From Hydractinia symbiolongicarpus (taxonomy: Eukaryota > Cnidaria > Hydrozoa > Anthoathecata > Hydractiniidae): 64,000 bases of DNA. How positions within the stretch are numbered: the stretch's first letter is position 1; every line of letters begins with the position of its first letter. Positions 11,064 through 22,634 of this stretch are shown one piece after another. The notes beneath the pieces are model-generated. The model was not told where the DNA came from. It searched no databases and saw only the letters and a list, made by a program, of their open reading frames with translations. The position numbers were made by a program, and so were the translations under genes. The stretch spans positions 11,966,001-12,030,000 of the forward strand of contig NC_079882.1 in the NCBI RefSeq assembly GCF_029227915.1, read 5' to 3'.

Positions 11064-14000
11064 CTACATAATGTCAAGAAGTTTCTTTAGTTCTACAACG
11101 AGTTGCCAATCAGACCGTTGCATATCTTCTCGAAAATATTGTTTCATAACGTCTATAGATTCGCGAGTAACCTAAAAGTGAAATAAAAAATTGAGAAAAT
11201 TATTAGTGTCTCTAATGTGTCTCAACAGACGAACCCGTAGAAAAACCCAAAAGTTCGTCTGTCAGCCTTTCGGCATAAAGCTACTCGCAACAATTTTGAA
11301 CACACAAAATACGGGTATACGGGTATTGATATTAGGTACTAGTCGTTAGCCCGTGGAAATCTCACGGGTTTTCCTGTCGTACGTATTGTGGTCTTCAGAT
11401 TATCACCCGTGGTACATTTATCCAACAGAGCTATTTCGTGTAAGTCTAGCACAAAGTAGCGATCCGGCTACCATTTTGGACAAACTGAAAAGTAAATTGT
11501 GCATTTCAGATATCTTGTATGACTTATTCTTCATTCTACAAGCAAGCAGAACAGTGGCTGCTCCGAAGTTTTGACAAAGAAAAACATACACAAAAAAGAA
11601 AAAAAAATGGATAAAAAAGAATTCTTAATAAAATGATAAAAATCAAAATGTAACGTGAAAGGTAAAGTAAACACTTACTCTGCTAACAAGCACGTCTTCG
11701 TGAGTAAAATGTCGTCCATATAATTTTGGCGCTTCCCCAGGAACAGAATCAATTTTAACACATACTTCGGTGCCACTGCTTGCTTTTTCGAGTTGCTTGT
11801 GATTAGCTTCTAGTCCAGTAACGAAACCGATCATTACTCTCTAAACCAAAAAAACCCACCCCTTTCAGGATTGCAAACAATGTTTTTTAGTTTGATTTAT
11901 GAACACATGGATTCAATTATCTGTACAGCCTGTTACGCGGAAAAAACAAACAATAGTCTTGTGCGAACGCTGTACAAAACTAGTCCCAACACAACGCAGA
12001 TAGAAATAAGAAAAGCCGATGTGGTCTCGCATGCTAGACTTACATTTTGACTAGGTACAACTATAGGCGTGCCCAACCTCACAGTACCCGCTTCTACGTT
12101 GACACCGACAACAATCGGATCACGTGTATTAAAGATATGCTGTGGAAGAATTCGAAGTTTGCATGGATATACAGCTAGGTGTTTATACTGTTCCCTTTTC
12201 TTCTCTTTATACTCCTAAAATATGGATTAAAGTTTCTTACTTCGTTAATAACACGGCACAATTCGTTGACTGAAACAAAGCACTGCAAAAAACTAACGCA
12301 CCTCACAGTATGCCGTAAATTGATCAAATAAATGGTAAATAATCTCTGCGGAGAAGATTTTTATGCCTTCTTTATCTGCGTATTCTTGAGCATCTCTTTC
12401 GATTTTCACATCAAACGCTAACACAACAGCGTACCTGCAAACAGAACATAAAACGTTCTTAGTACTTCTATAAAACAACTTGCGTAGTAACGTGTTTTTG
12501 TGAACAACAACTACTTACATCGGTTCGTGTTCCAACATAACAGAACATCTCATCACATCCTTTTTATGAACAGGTCCAATGTTAACACCACAATACTAAA
12601 AAATGTTACAACATTGAAGCTAATTTACAAAAACACGGTTTATTTGGTGATTTTTTAATCCTTGGGTTCTAGCATACTTTCTTCTTTCCTAATTTTCTGA
12701 GTTCACTGACATTTTATTGGAGTATGCTATGCTGTGAATATTTATGCAGACAAAATAGAGACTTAGTTAAATTTATTTGATATGAAAGCTTAAAAACAGA
12801 TTTATTACAAGAGGTCCACAATTCACTTACCTAAGAGAATTCCTACATTTTTTCAGGCTTTGCCCCAACTTGTACGTTGTTTTTAAACTTAGGAAAAATA
12901 AACCATTTGTTTAAAAAACTTAGACTTACTGGAATTTTTGACGTTTTTAAGAATTCCAACAAAGCTTCTAAGGAACCGAGCGTTGATGCTTGCACGTACA
13001 CGCCACGATCTGAAACTTTGATAGCTTTTAAACTCGATGACACAAAATCTTCAACTTCCTCTTTTAAATACTCCACTTCATCCGGATACTGCGCAACATA
13101 TACAGGTGAACCAGCTAATACTTTGTCTAAGTCTTTCCCGCATATCTTTGCACCTTGTGCTGCTTTCAACACTTGATGGTGAATGTATTGTGCCTGAAGA
13201 AGAGACGAGAAAATTATTATACATTAAGTCGTAATAAAAAGTGAAAGCAAAAGAAAAACATATGCTCAAAAATTAGAATATTTTTCCGGTAAACAACTGT
13301 TGTAGTTCGATTTTTTATACATCATACAACATGACCAATACCTTAACTCTCAGCTCTCTCATTGGCTGAGGGGTTAGAACAGAACGAATTTGTGTCACGA
13401 TTGCACCATCAAATCCACCAGTTATCAATGTATCTCCTTCTTTTAGCTTGCCATTAACTAAAATAACATCTATCGTAGTACCTAGGCCTGGAAGTGCTTT
13501 CACCTAAGGAAAAAAACAATGTCTTGCAAAAGCTCATTTGACTTTGATTAATCTGACTTTGACAGCATAGCATTAAAAAAAACAGATAGTATCCGTTAAG
13601 AAATACTGCACAATAGCATCACTTCCGTAGAATATCTTAATCGTTACAAGCACGTGGTGTACTTAATTCAGATCCAGAAAGATAAACGATTGTGATAAGT
13701 TTGTACACAAGCAAATCATGTTCCAGAGAAAAAGTTAACAGCCTCGTAACAGCAGAGTGAAGTTACAACAGATTCTTATTCCAAATTTGCATACAATACC
13801 TAATCTAATAAATTACGAAATAGAAAGGGTCTCACCTCCATAACCGTACTTTCCAATTCTTCAGAGTATGCCAACTTCTTCGCTAACCTTGTTTGCGTCA
13901 ACCTACATATAATAGCCATCAAATCGCCCATACCATCCCCACTGTGAGCCGAAGTTGGGACAAGAGAAATGTAAGATTTTTCATCAGGGTTTTGATAGTG

Positions 14001-17000
14001 AAGAGCTGCATTTAATCCCTAAGAAAATTTATATATCTTTATCATTCGATATCATGCATAATGTCGGCAACACTATACTGTTTTAACTTATATGGACCGC
14101 ACTCAGCGTACGTCTAACATACTTGTTCAGCGAACTGTCCAATAATTAAATTTGATCTTTCATCAAAATCTTGTTTTGTGGGTTTCTTCTGCTTTTTAAT
14201 TGTATCTTCCACCTGCACTTGAGGCGTTTTCTTCCATTCGAATATTCTGTCAATCTACGATTTCAAAATGTTAAGATTATAAAGTCGGTCGAAATCCTTT
14301 GACAACAAAACCTGTTGATATGGCCTCTTCACTTGTCAAGGACATTCTAACGAATAAATATTCAGCCTTATATAAAGATAACGTGTCAACTGAAAGTTAT
14401 TATACAAAGTAGCTCTCTCGCATATAAATATTTTCACTTGACGTAAGCTAAACACAACTAACCTTATTTAACGCCACAACGAAAGGAGTCTGTTTCTTCT
14501 TCAGCAAGTTTATAGATTCAATTGTTTGAGGTTCCAAGCCGTGCATGATATCAACCACTAAGATTGCCATGTCACAAAGATTTGAACCACGTGATCGAAG
14601 ATTACTGAAAACATTGCAATGCAAAATAGTATTTTCAAAAATGGTAACATGTGCATTCTCACAACATATCATGACTGTGTGACTCACCTAAAAGACTCGT
14701 GACCGGGTGTGTCGATGACTAATAATCCAGGTAACTTTAAATTAAATTCTTGAAACTAAAAGAGAACCAGCATTATAAAAACATTCCATGATTTCATATA
14801 CAGGAACTCAACACATGGATATTTTTCTCACCTCCTTTACCATTTTCGTCTGCTCTCTAATTTTTTCAACTGGAATATTTGTCGCACCTATCTGTTGAGT
14901 GATACCACCAGCTTCACCATCCTGCACATTCGTTCTTCGAATCTTAACAAAAAAACAAGAAAGGAAATGAAATAGCGTAATAAATAAATAAATAAAAAAA
15001 TCAACAACTATGTTATTATATTCCACATACCTTATCTAATATTTTAGTCTTTCCGGTGTCAACATGACCCAATACACAGATAACAGGAGCGCGAAGTTCA
15101 TCAACACTTCGCTTAGCTTCGTTTTCTTGTTTTCTTTTCTAGCAAAGAAAGTGCGAGGGTGGTCATTAATTTTTGAAAAATATATTCCAGAAGTTTTTTG
15201 ACCTTTAATCAAAAGTAACAGAAAATTCATTTAGACAAAAAATATATGAACGGTTCATATAACCTACCTGATGAAATCAAACATGAACAAAAAATAGATT
15301 CAGAAAAATTATTTTCCAACAGTTTTCAGGAGTAGTGTCCATCTTAATGCATAACATTTGTAGATAAGGATCTCAGTGCAATAAAATTTTATCCCTGCTT
15401 AAAAGCACCTCAATAATTTTTTTTAAAAAAAGAACTCCCTTCTTTTAGCCTCCAATTTACATAGGCATAGAACTATTCACAAAAGAGTAATGATTAGATA
15501 AAATTCAGCCTGGTATATTCTCAGGATAAGAAGATGTAAAAAAAAATTATTGCCAAATCTTTCACTTTAAATATTTTAATATTTCAACACAATTTTGTGT
15601 TACTTACGGTTTTCCAAGCAGCACAAAAAATTTAAAGTTGTGCCTAAAAATCTACTTCTTTTTATTCCTCATTTTTTCCTTTTACAATTAGGCCTAAATC
15701 TATGTTTTTAAAACTTTAGATTTATTGCACCTTAGGATTGCATCACTAAATTAGCATGCATGTAAATTTTTAAGTATTATTTTTTTGATGCTAGTTTCAT
15801 GGCCAAAGCCTATCTGACTTCTTGAAGTAGGTCTTAGTTTGAAGCAGAGGTCAGGTATAACCAATTAAATAATCTGTTATGGCAGATTACTCATTTGCAG
15901 TATGGTTTTGAAAGTTTTGGACCTTATAAAGAAATTATATTCATTCTCAGTGAAACGTTCAGGGAAAACACCTACAGCACATCAAAGATAATTTATTCGA
16001 GAAGTATCTATTGTGGGTTTAGGCCCAAAACAAAATTTTATGGAATTTATTTCATATTTTTTTAAATAAATAAATATTGTAAAATTTGTGAAAATTAATT
16101 CACACAAAACTTTATTTCATTAAAATGCGTATGTGCATGGAGGGAAGTGAAAAAGAAAAATTGAAACCAAACAAATTTATGATCCATGATGAAGAATAAT
16201 TTTTACCTGTATTCGTTCACGGACTCTCTCTTTAATTTTTTCAGGAGTCATTTTCTTGTCCTCTTCATCACTCGAGGTTTCTTCTTCACTTGAGCTCTCT
16301 TCATCGTTGCTTTCACCCTCCTCCTCACTTGATTCTTCTTCCTCTTCCTCATCATCTTCATCTGCCTCAGACTGACTTTTAGTAGATAACTGCTTTTTTA
16401 ATTTTTCTGGCTCAGCTTTTTTCTCAGGCTCACATACTTGAACTAATGAAAGTGAGGAGTCACAAAGAACAACTGCATCAACAGTATTTGTTGTAACAGC
16501 TTTTGAGGTACACAAAAGTCAAAACCCCAAAATTAATAATTTTGATACTAGTACCAGTTAGTAAGAAAACAACAGGAACAGAAAACAGTAACAAAACAAT
16601 CAACCTTTTTCTTTCTCTTTCCTTTTAGGCACATCTTTCTCAGCATCCCAGCTGTCTGCCTCATCTTCATCCCATGCAGAAGCAGTATCTTCATCATCAT
16701 TATCCCATGCAGCAGATTCATCTTTAACTATAAGAAAACAATAAGGAAATTATATTCCTTTACTTTAAACGAACCTCAAGGTGAACAACAATGTTGGATT
16801 TATATAGCTAAAAATTTGTTTAGCAAGTCTTTTTGAATTTTTGTTAAAGCTCTTTTCGTTTTCAAGATAATTTAGATTTAATTATACTGATGAAAATTTG
16901 ATGAATTTAATTTTTGTGATAAAGTGCACATCATCCACCTTCCTCCTTAACTTCGTCAATTTTAGACTCTTCTTCTTTTGGTTCTTCAACAGATGGTGTT

Positions 17001-19327
17001 TCAGAAACTTGCTTTGCAGGTTGTTTCTTCTTTTTTCCATACTGAACTTTTTTAGGCTTCTCACCAGCCTCACGTGTGGGTACAATGATACCTGTAACAC
17101 ATATACATACACAATAAATTACACTTACTTATTAATTATCTTATTCGTACAAATTTTGGCAAGCTTTCAATATGGCGATAGACCAAATTGATTTTTTGGC
17201 AAGCATTTAAAAGTATCTTAAATTTGGCGTGCATTTAACTTGGCGATGAAAAGACTTTCTTTCATTTTATATGTTGCTTAAAAATTTTATCTTAAAAGCT
17301 TTAGGGGACAGAAAACATAAAGAACCTGATTTCTTAAACAAAAACATGCTTTATGTTGAAAGAAAAAGAAGTTTTTGGCTATTTCAGACCAAAATTGCCA
17401 TATTTAGTGCTCACCAAAAAAGAATAAGGTATTATACACATAAATGGTAGCTCTGTTACCTTGTTGTTTCATTGCTTCCAACATGGCTTCTGCTTTTCTT
17501 TTTTGTTCCTTTTGAGCTGGCGTTAGTAACTTCCCTTCTTTCTTAAGACGATCTTTACGTTCCTAATAATATTTATGCCATGTTTTAGATTTTATTATAT
17601 ATATAAATCTAAAATCTAACTTAATCGTAAACAAACACCAACCTTTTCTTTTTGCTTTTTCTTGTCTTTTCTTTCTTGTTCAAGACGAAGCTAAGAACAT
17701 AATTTTAAGTTCAATTAATAAATTTTTAAATAATGTTTACTAAATTTTGATAGTTAGGTTTAAAACAAAAACAATATACTTACCTTCTCGAGTCGTTGAT
17801 TTTCTGCTTCCTCTAGTGCTTTCTCTTTTGCTTCTGCTTCAGCACGTAAACGTTCTTCTTCACGTTTAACTTCTTCTAATGCCTCTTGCATTTTCAATAT
17901 TGCAGATTTACCAGGCTTTTTAGTCTTTTTACCTTTATCTTCATCATCTTTCTTTTTCTTTTTTTTCTTCTTCTTTTTTTCTTTACCCTCTGCTTTGTCA
18001 TCACCATCCTCATCACTGCTACCACCAGCAGCTTCAGTCCTTTTAACTGACTCAACACCTTCACCTAACACAAAAAATCTGATTAAAAGCATTGCAGTTA
18101 CAATCTTGGTGCACAAATCGTCATGCCAATGACAATGAATTTGTTACAACATGAAATTCTATTAACCTTCTTTTTCTGCTTCTGTAGAAGGTTCCACCGA
18201 CTGTTTTTGCTCACTTGTGTCTTCAATAGGGTTTTCAGTTTTACTGTCACCTGTTTCTGTTTTCTTTTCTTCATCACCTTGTTCCGATTCTTTTTTCTTT
18301 TTCTTTGCCGTTTTCTTTTTTTCTGCTTCTTTTTTCTTTTTATCTCTTTCTTTTTTTTCTGCACGCTTTTGCGCTGCAGTTTTAACAACAGCTATGTCAT
18401 CGTCACCGTCCTTATCATTTTCGACCTTCTCATTTAAACTGCTGTCATTAGCTTTTACAACAGTTTCTTGTTTATGGTCTTCCACATCATTTTCCTTATT
18501 TTCATCAATTTCATCTTCAACATCTTTTTTCTTTTTCTTTTTACTCTTTTTACTTATGACAGGCTCTTTTTTGTCAGTTAATTCGATGTCTGCAAGTATA
18601 TCAGCTAGGTCATCATCATCAGCATTCTTTTTTTTCTTTTTACCTTTTTTTTTATTCTGATTTTTAACTTGAACTGTTTCTTCCAGTTCATCTGGTGAAT
18701 TATCACTATCGTTGTCATCCTCATCGTCATCCATCATCAACGCACTGAATGATGGTTTTTTCGAGTTCTATTAAAGGGAACACACCATCGTTATTGATAA
18801 AAGTACAAAAATGCATTTAAAAACATTTAACGCAGCAACAATTGATACCTGCACTGGTGTCTCCAAATCTTCTGAATCTTCTCTAAAAGTTATCAAGAAG
18901 TACATTTTAATACAAATTTCATAGTAAACAGTTGGAATCTCAGAGTTAAGTTAGCAATAACAAAGTTAAAACAAACAACAGAATCATGACCATTATGCGC
19001 GGAAACTTACACACTTAACTCCTTTCCTTTCTTCTTTTTCTTCTTTTCTTTTGAAACATGCACAATTTCTACTTCATCTCTGTCTTTGTCTAGGTCAATA
19101 CCTGCCTCCTTGGCAATTTCATCTAGATCATTTTCCCTGTTAAGGAATGTAAACAATAAGTTGAAAATGAAGTTTAAACATTCTCTAAGAAATTAAGTTT
19201 GCATCCAATTCTGAAATTATAAATAATCTGTCAACTCTTATTATTCCAAGAAAATAAACAGTGAATAAAATAAATAAATAGCTCACCAATCATCATCTTG
19301 TTTTTTGCCTTTCTTCCCTTTCCCCAT
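11064..19327 (-). CDS. EIF5B: translation initiation factor eIF5B, complete, 23 exons
   Basis: GTPase that joins the 60S subunit to the 48S complex and releases eIFs in the last step of initiation (cytoplasm). Exons (minus strand, high to low): 19327-19287, 19136-19011, 18882-18849, 18767-18167, 18064-17784, 17690-17643, 17562-17460, 17091-16939, 16727-16605, 16442-16207, 15138-15031, 14942-14832, 14755-14688, 14604-14463, 14254-14123, 14018-13836, 13503-13342, 13193-12930, 12595-12519, 12434-12302, 12214-12044, 11840-11679, 11171-11064. They sum to 3,567 nt, 1,188 residues (human 1,220), with all phases matching and gt/ag at every junction. Residues 1-580 are the Lys/Glu/Asp-rich N-terminus with long lysine runs. 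The G domain has G1 GHVDTGKT 606-613, G3 DTPGHE 670-675 (catalytic His674), G4 NKID 724-727 and G5 TSAH 791-794; domains II to IV follow, ending [18 protein letters not shown], which contacts eIF1A in the family. The start [14 protein letters not shown] follows an AG acceptor-like site by 8 nt. Confidence 0.97.
11225..11420. repeat. dispersed repeat with 'tactagtcgttagcccgtgg' motif (in eIF5B intron 22)
   Basis: This stretch of the last eIF5B intron holds 'tactagtcgttagcccgtgg' at about 11337 preceded by an 'acgggtattgatatta' segment. A relative with 'tactagtcggttatccgtg' lies at 62255-62395 in this window. Shared motifs at two unlinked places point to an interspersed element; I do not recognise its class. 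Confidence 0.55.
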
Positions 19328-19979
19328 TTTTCAGACTGAACACTTTTTTAATCTTGTATTTTGTAGTAAATGGTGAATGAAAAACTACTTTTTCGGCAAG
19401 TGAATCCTTTTAATGATTGTCTCCAGAGAATAATATATTGATATCCAAGGTAGACCTGTTCTTAAATTACATTTAAGGCACCGTAGCATATCAATTTAAG
19501 TGGAATGAAGAACTTGTATATTTCATACAATTTGAATAAATTAAATCTAAAAAATAAAAATTTGATACAATTATTAACACATCCTTACAATTGACTAGCA
19601 ACCACCAAACTTAAAGCTTGGTTTACATGGTTCATAAAGTTATAACCCAGTAATTAATAATTGCTTAAATTTTCACCCAGCATGTAGAATTCATAAATTT
19701 ATAAAAAAAGTAAAACACAACTGGGAATGAAGATGATGGCTACTGCACTTTAGTTTTATACATTTAGTTATAAACATTTTAAAACACGACATTATTTCTG
19801 TAGAAAAAAATAATTAGAATTATTGAAACAGATAAATTTATCTTTTTTTGAAAGAATTGGAGTTTCAGTAATAACTTTTCAGTCATATAGAGTAACACCA
19901 CTTATATATCTTTAAATCTTAAAAAAAATAAAGTTCTGTCATCACTTATCTCATGCGTGGTATATAAATTTTTGTGCAG
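19328..19979. other. intergenic upstream of eIF5B
   Basis: AT-rich DNA with no recognised gene. It should contain the eIF5B promoter. The only positional signal I see is a 'gttcag' acceptor-like site at 19336-19341 (minus strand), just before the eIF5B start. Confidence 0.5.
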
Positions 19980-20420
19980 TAGCTGCAACGCTACATATTA
20001 TGGAGAAAACATCACGCCACCTAAAGATAAGAGCCGGCGAACAAATTGGTTGTTCCGTTCTTACTGGTAAATCTGTGTTGCCTAGTAACAGTGCTGTTAG
20101 TGATCACTTATGGGTTTGTGAAAATCAACAATCACTTGATGATTTTTACTATTTTGGCTCACAGAAATAAATCTTTTGACCTCAAATTAAAAGAAAGCCT
20201 GCTCATAATGCGTGATATACCCATTTTAAATAAAAACATACGCTCTATGCCACTATTGTTATTCAATAAAACATAATTTTGCAATTATTACGCTTCATTG
20301 AAGTTCATACTATATAATTTTTTAAATTGTAATCATTAGTTAATCTTGATAATGGGTGTTGACACCTGAAACGTGTCGAAACAAATATAGTTTTTATTCT
20401 CCAGTTTAGTCCTTGCTAAA
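19980..20420 (+). mobile_element. Penelope-like (GIY-YIG endonuclease) element, 3' fragment
   Basis: From about 20000 the plus strand reads EKTSRHLKIRAGEQIG, then SNSAVSDHLWVCENQQSLDD, then a stop at about 20168. A +1 shift gives HRNKSFDLKLKESLLIMR and DIPILNKNIRSMPLLLF up to 20276. This succession (TxRxLxxR..E, SAVxDHL, FxLxxKESLLIxRDxPxLN) is the C-terminal GIY-YIG endonuclease end of Penelope-like retroelements and related cnidarian elements, as I know the family. It is followed by the 'ggtgttgacacctgaaacgt' type of 3' tail. The frameshift, the stop and the absence of the reverse transcriptase show a dead, 5'-truncated copy. The assignment to Penelope rather than another GIY-YIG-bearing element is inference. 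Confidence 0.7.
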
Positions 20421-21007
20421 ACCAACAAGAATTTTGTTGTAGCCCAACTGCATTTGGCTACATAACTTTTTAGGCAGAGGTATAACTAGCCAGCTAAGAG
20501 AGCTAGATTAATAGCAACAATCTTGACATGAAAATAAATAATGGTGGCTAGGAAAAAAAGCTCTTATACCAAACCAAATAAAAAGCAAAAAATAATAATA
20601 ATTTAGGATGCTCCCTCAAAATCAGCTTAAATCTTAAGCTTCCTGGTAGAAATAATAAAACTTAAATTTTGTCCTGCCTTTGCAACATTAGGACTAAAAT
20701 TTACCTGCTTTGTGATCACAAAAAGACCAGTCTGATAAAACAAGCCGTAATGGCCAAAAAATGGTGGATAAAAGATTAATTTGAGCATTGCATTTTTTAT
20801 TCATACTACTTTATACTATATAGACTGTTAAATAATGAGAGTTGTCACAATCAACGTTATTAAGCTATGTAGGTGGGTTGAGATGACAATGTAGGTTTGA
20901 TATTTTTTGTGGCAACATATATGGATGTAGCCCACTAAGTGGGGTAAGCATATTTTGCTGATGGTCCCTAAAAAGAAAATGTGTGAACGCTACATTTCTA
21001 TTTCCAT
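20421..21007. other. intergenic, nothing recognised
   Basis: AT-rich sequence with no open frame, RNA or repeat that I can identify. Confidence 0.5.
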
Positions 21008-21290
21008 CAGTCAGGGAAATCCTCTTAATTAAGCTGTAGAGCTTAATTTGGATGTCAGCTTAATGAGGATGATACAGGGATTAATAAGGATGATACAGTC
21101 TAATTGGGCGTTTTACAGCTTCATTAAGATGCACAAAATTTTGATCGTTGAAAACACACATTTAACTGAATTTTAGCATCTATCTAACAGAATAATTTCT
21201 ATATTTACGTGCATATAAACATCTCCAATACATTAGTTTTTTCGTAGCACCATGGAGATCCGCAAAATCTGAAGTTTTAAAAAGATGTCT

Positions 21291-21330
21291 TGTCACATAA
21301 TACAGCCTAAATAGGCTGTATTATGTGACA
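21291..21330. repeat. 40-bp near-perfect palindrome
   Basis: Two 19-base arms around a 2-base centre, starting tgtcacataatacagcct; the second half is its exact reverse complement apart from the centre. It is followed at once by a smaller palindrome around 'gcatcctaactaggatgc'. It lies just inside the left arm of the foldback element. Confidence 0.9.
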
Positions 21331-21782
21331 TGGCATCCTAACTAGGATGCAGTATATATATACAGCTTAAAAAGACTGTCCATAAAAATAAAAAATCCAC
21401 ATTCACTAGCAGTCAGGAAAATCCTCTTAATTAAGCTGTATAGCTTAATTTGGAGATCTTCTAAATAAGCTGTATCATAGAGCTTAATTAGGTGACATAC
21501 ATCTAAATTAGGAGGTAGAAAAAGCCTTTTCCCGATTTCTCGAAAAATGTAAATTTTAGCAGAATCACCTCTTTCATTGTCAGTTTGACCACTACATTAT
21601 AAAAACGGAATGGTATTTCCAGCACCCCGGGCTAAAAAGATATGGAATAGAAACAATAGTTCATCGTAGCAATAGTCTATTTAAGCTGTACTGCATCCTA
21701 GTTAGGACGCCATGTCACGTGATACAGTTCTGCCCTGATTATGTGCAGCAGCTTGCACCGGTTAAAAACAGGGCAGAAAATA

Positions 21783-22035
21783 CATAATCAAGGCAACATA
21801 GTCAGGACAGGCCGGCTCATTATGTACGACAGTCTAATATTATTTGTTGCTTAAAATAAACATGATTGGGGTAGGCAGACTTATGTGCGACAGCAGTCTA
21901 ATATGATTTGAGACTTATAGAACGAACATAATCGGGGCAGGCCAGCTTATGTACAACATTTTTATATTATTTCTCACTTTTTTTAGAACGAACATAATCA
22001 AGGCCGACCGGCTTTTATATCATTTGTCACTTCTG
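21783..22035. repeat. four degenerate tandem copies of a 65-80 bp unit
   Basis: Units start near 21783, 21863, 21928 and 21998 with variants of 'cataatcggggcaggccagc' followed by 'ttatgtacgacagtctaata' and 'atttgtcactt'. Spacing is irregular and the copies are diverged. They lie in the core of the foldback element. Confidence 0.65.
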
Positions 22036-22634
22036 ACAAGCAAATAGCCCTGGTGGCAAAGTTGTTGTTGTTCTCAGATGAAACGAAATTTCGTAGAAAC
22101 TAAATTTTGGGATTCACAAGTTTAATAACTTTTTATCAAACTTAATTTCCGCAAAAAAAATAATTTAGGTCATACCCAGAATTCAATTTCTGCGAATAAT
22201 AAAAATAAATCCATCCGCCAAATCTAGTTAGTTTTATCATGCATCATGTTTCATCATGCAGAGAAAAATTACATCAAGACTTTTTTCTTTCGCTATGCCA
22301 AGTTTTCAAACAGGCCGTTTTCGCAATCTTGGCAGAACAATATAGCTATACGGCCTATTTAAGCGCTTATTTTTAAAACTTCAAAGTTAGCTTTTCTCCG
22401 TGGTGCTACGAAAAAACTAATGTATTGGAGATGTTTATAAGCACATAAATATTAGATTTTTCAGTTAAATAGATGATAAAATTTAGTTAAATATCTGTTT
22501 TCGACGATCAAAGTTTTGTACATCTGAACTACAAGCTGTAAAACGCCTAATTAGACTGTATCATACATCCTCCTAATTAAGCTGACATCCAAATTAAGCT
22601 GTACAGCTTAATTAAGAGGATTTCCATGACTGAC

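Larger units (their letters stand above)
21008..22634. mobile_element. foldback-type DNA element with about 270-bp terminal inverted repeats
   Basis: The left end (cagtcagggaaatcctctta onward, 21008 to about 21284) is matched in inverted orientation by about 22365-22634, which ends ...aagaggatttccatgactg. The arms share several blocks: the tip with a small palindrome 'ttaagctgtagagcttaa', 'gatgtcagcttaa', 'cgttttacagct', 'catctccaatacattagttt' and 'cgtagcaccatggaga' (right-arm equivalents at 22400-22440 and 22540). There is no transposase frame inside, so it is non-autonomous. A second tip copy starts at about 21410 inside the element, showing nesting. No clear target-site duplication was found. 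Confidence 0.8.

Noticed and set aside
18098-18660. Lys- or Ser/Phe-rich frames overlapping the eIF5B N-terminus on both strands
   Set aside because: Alternative-frame readings of the lysine- and acid-rich eIF5B exon.
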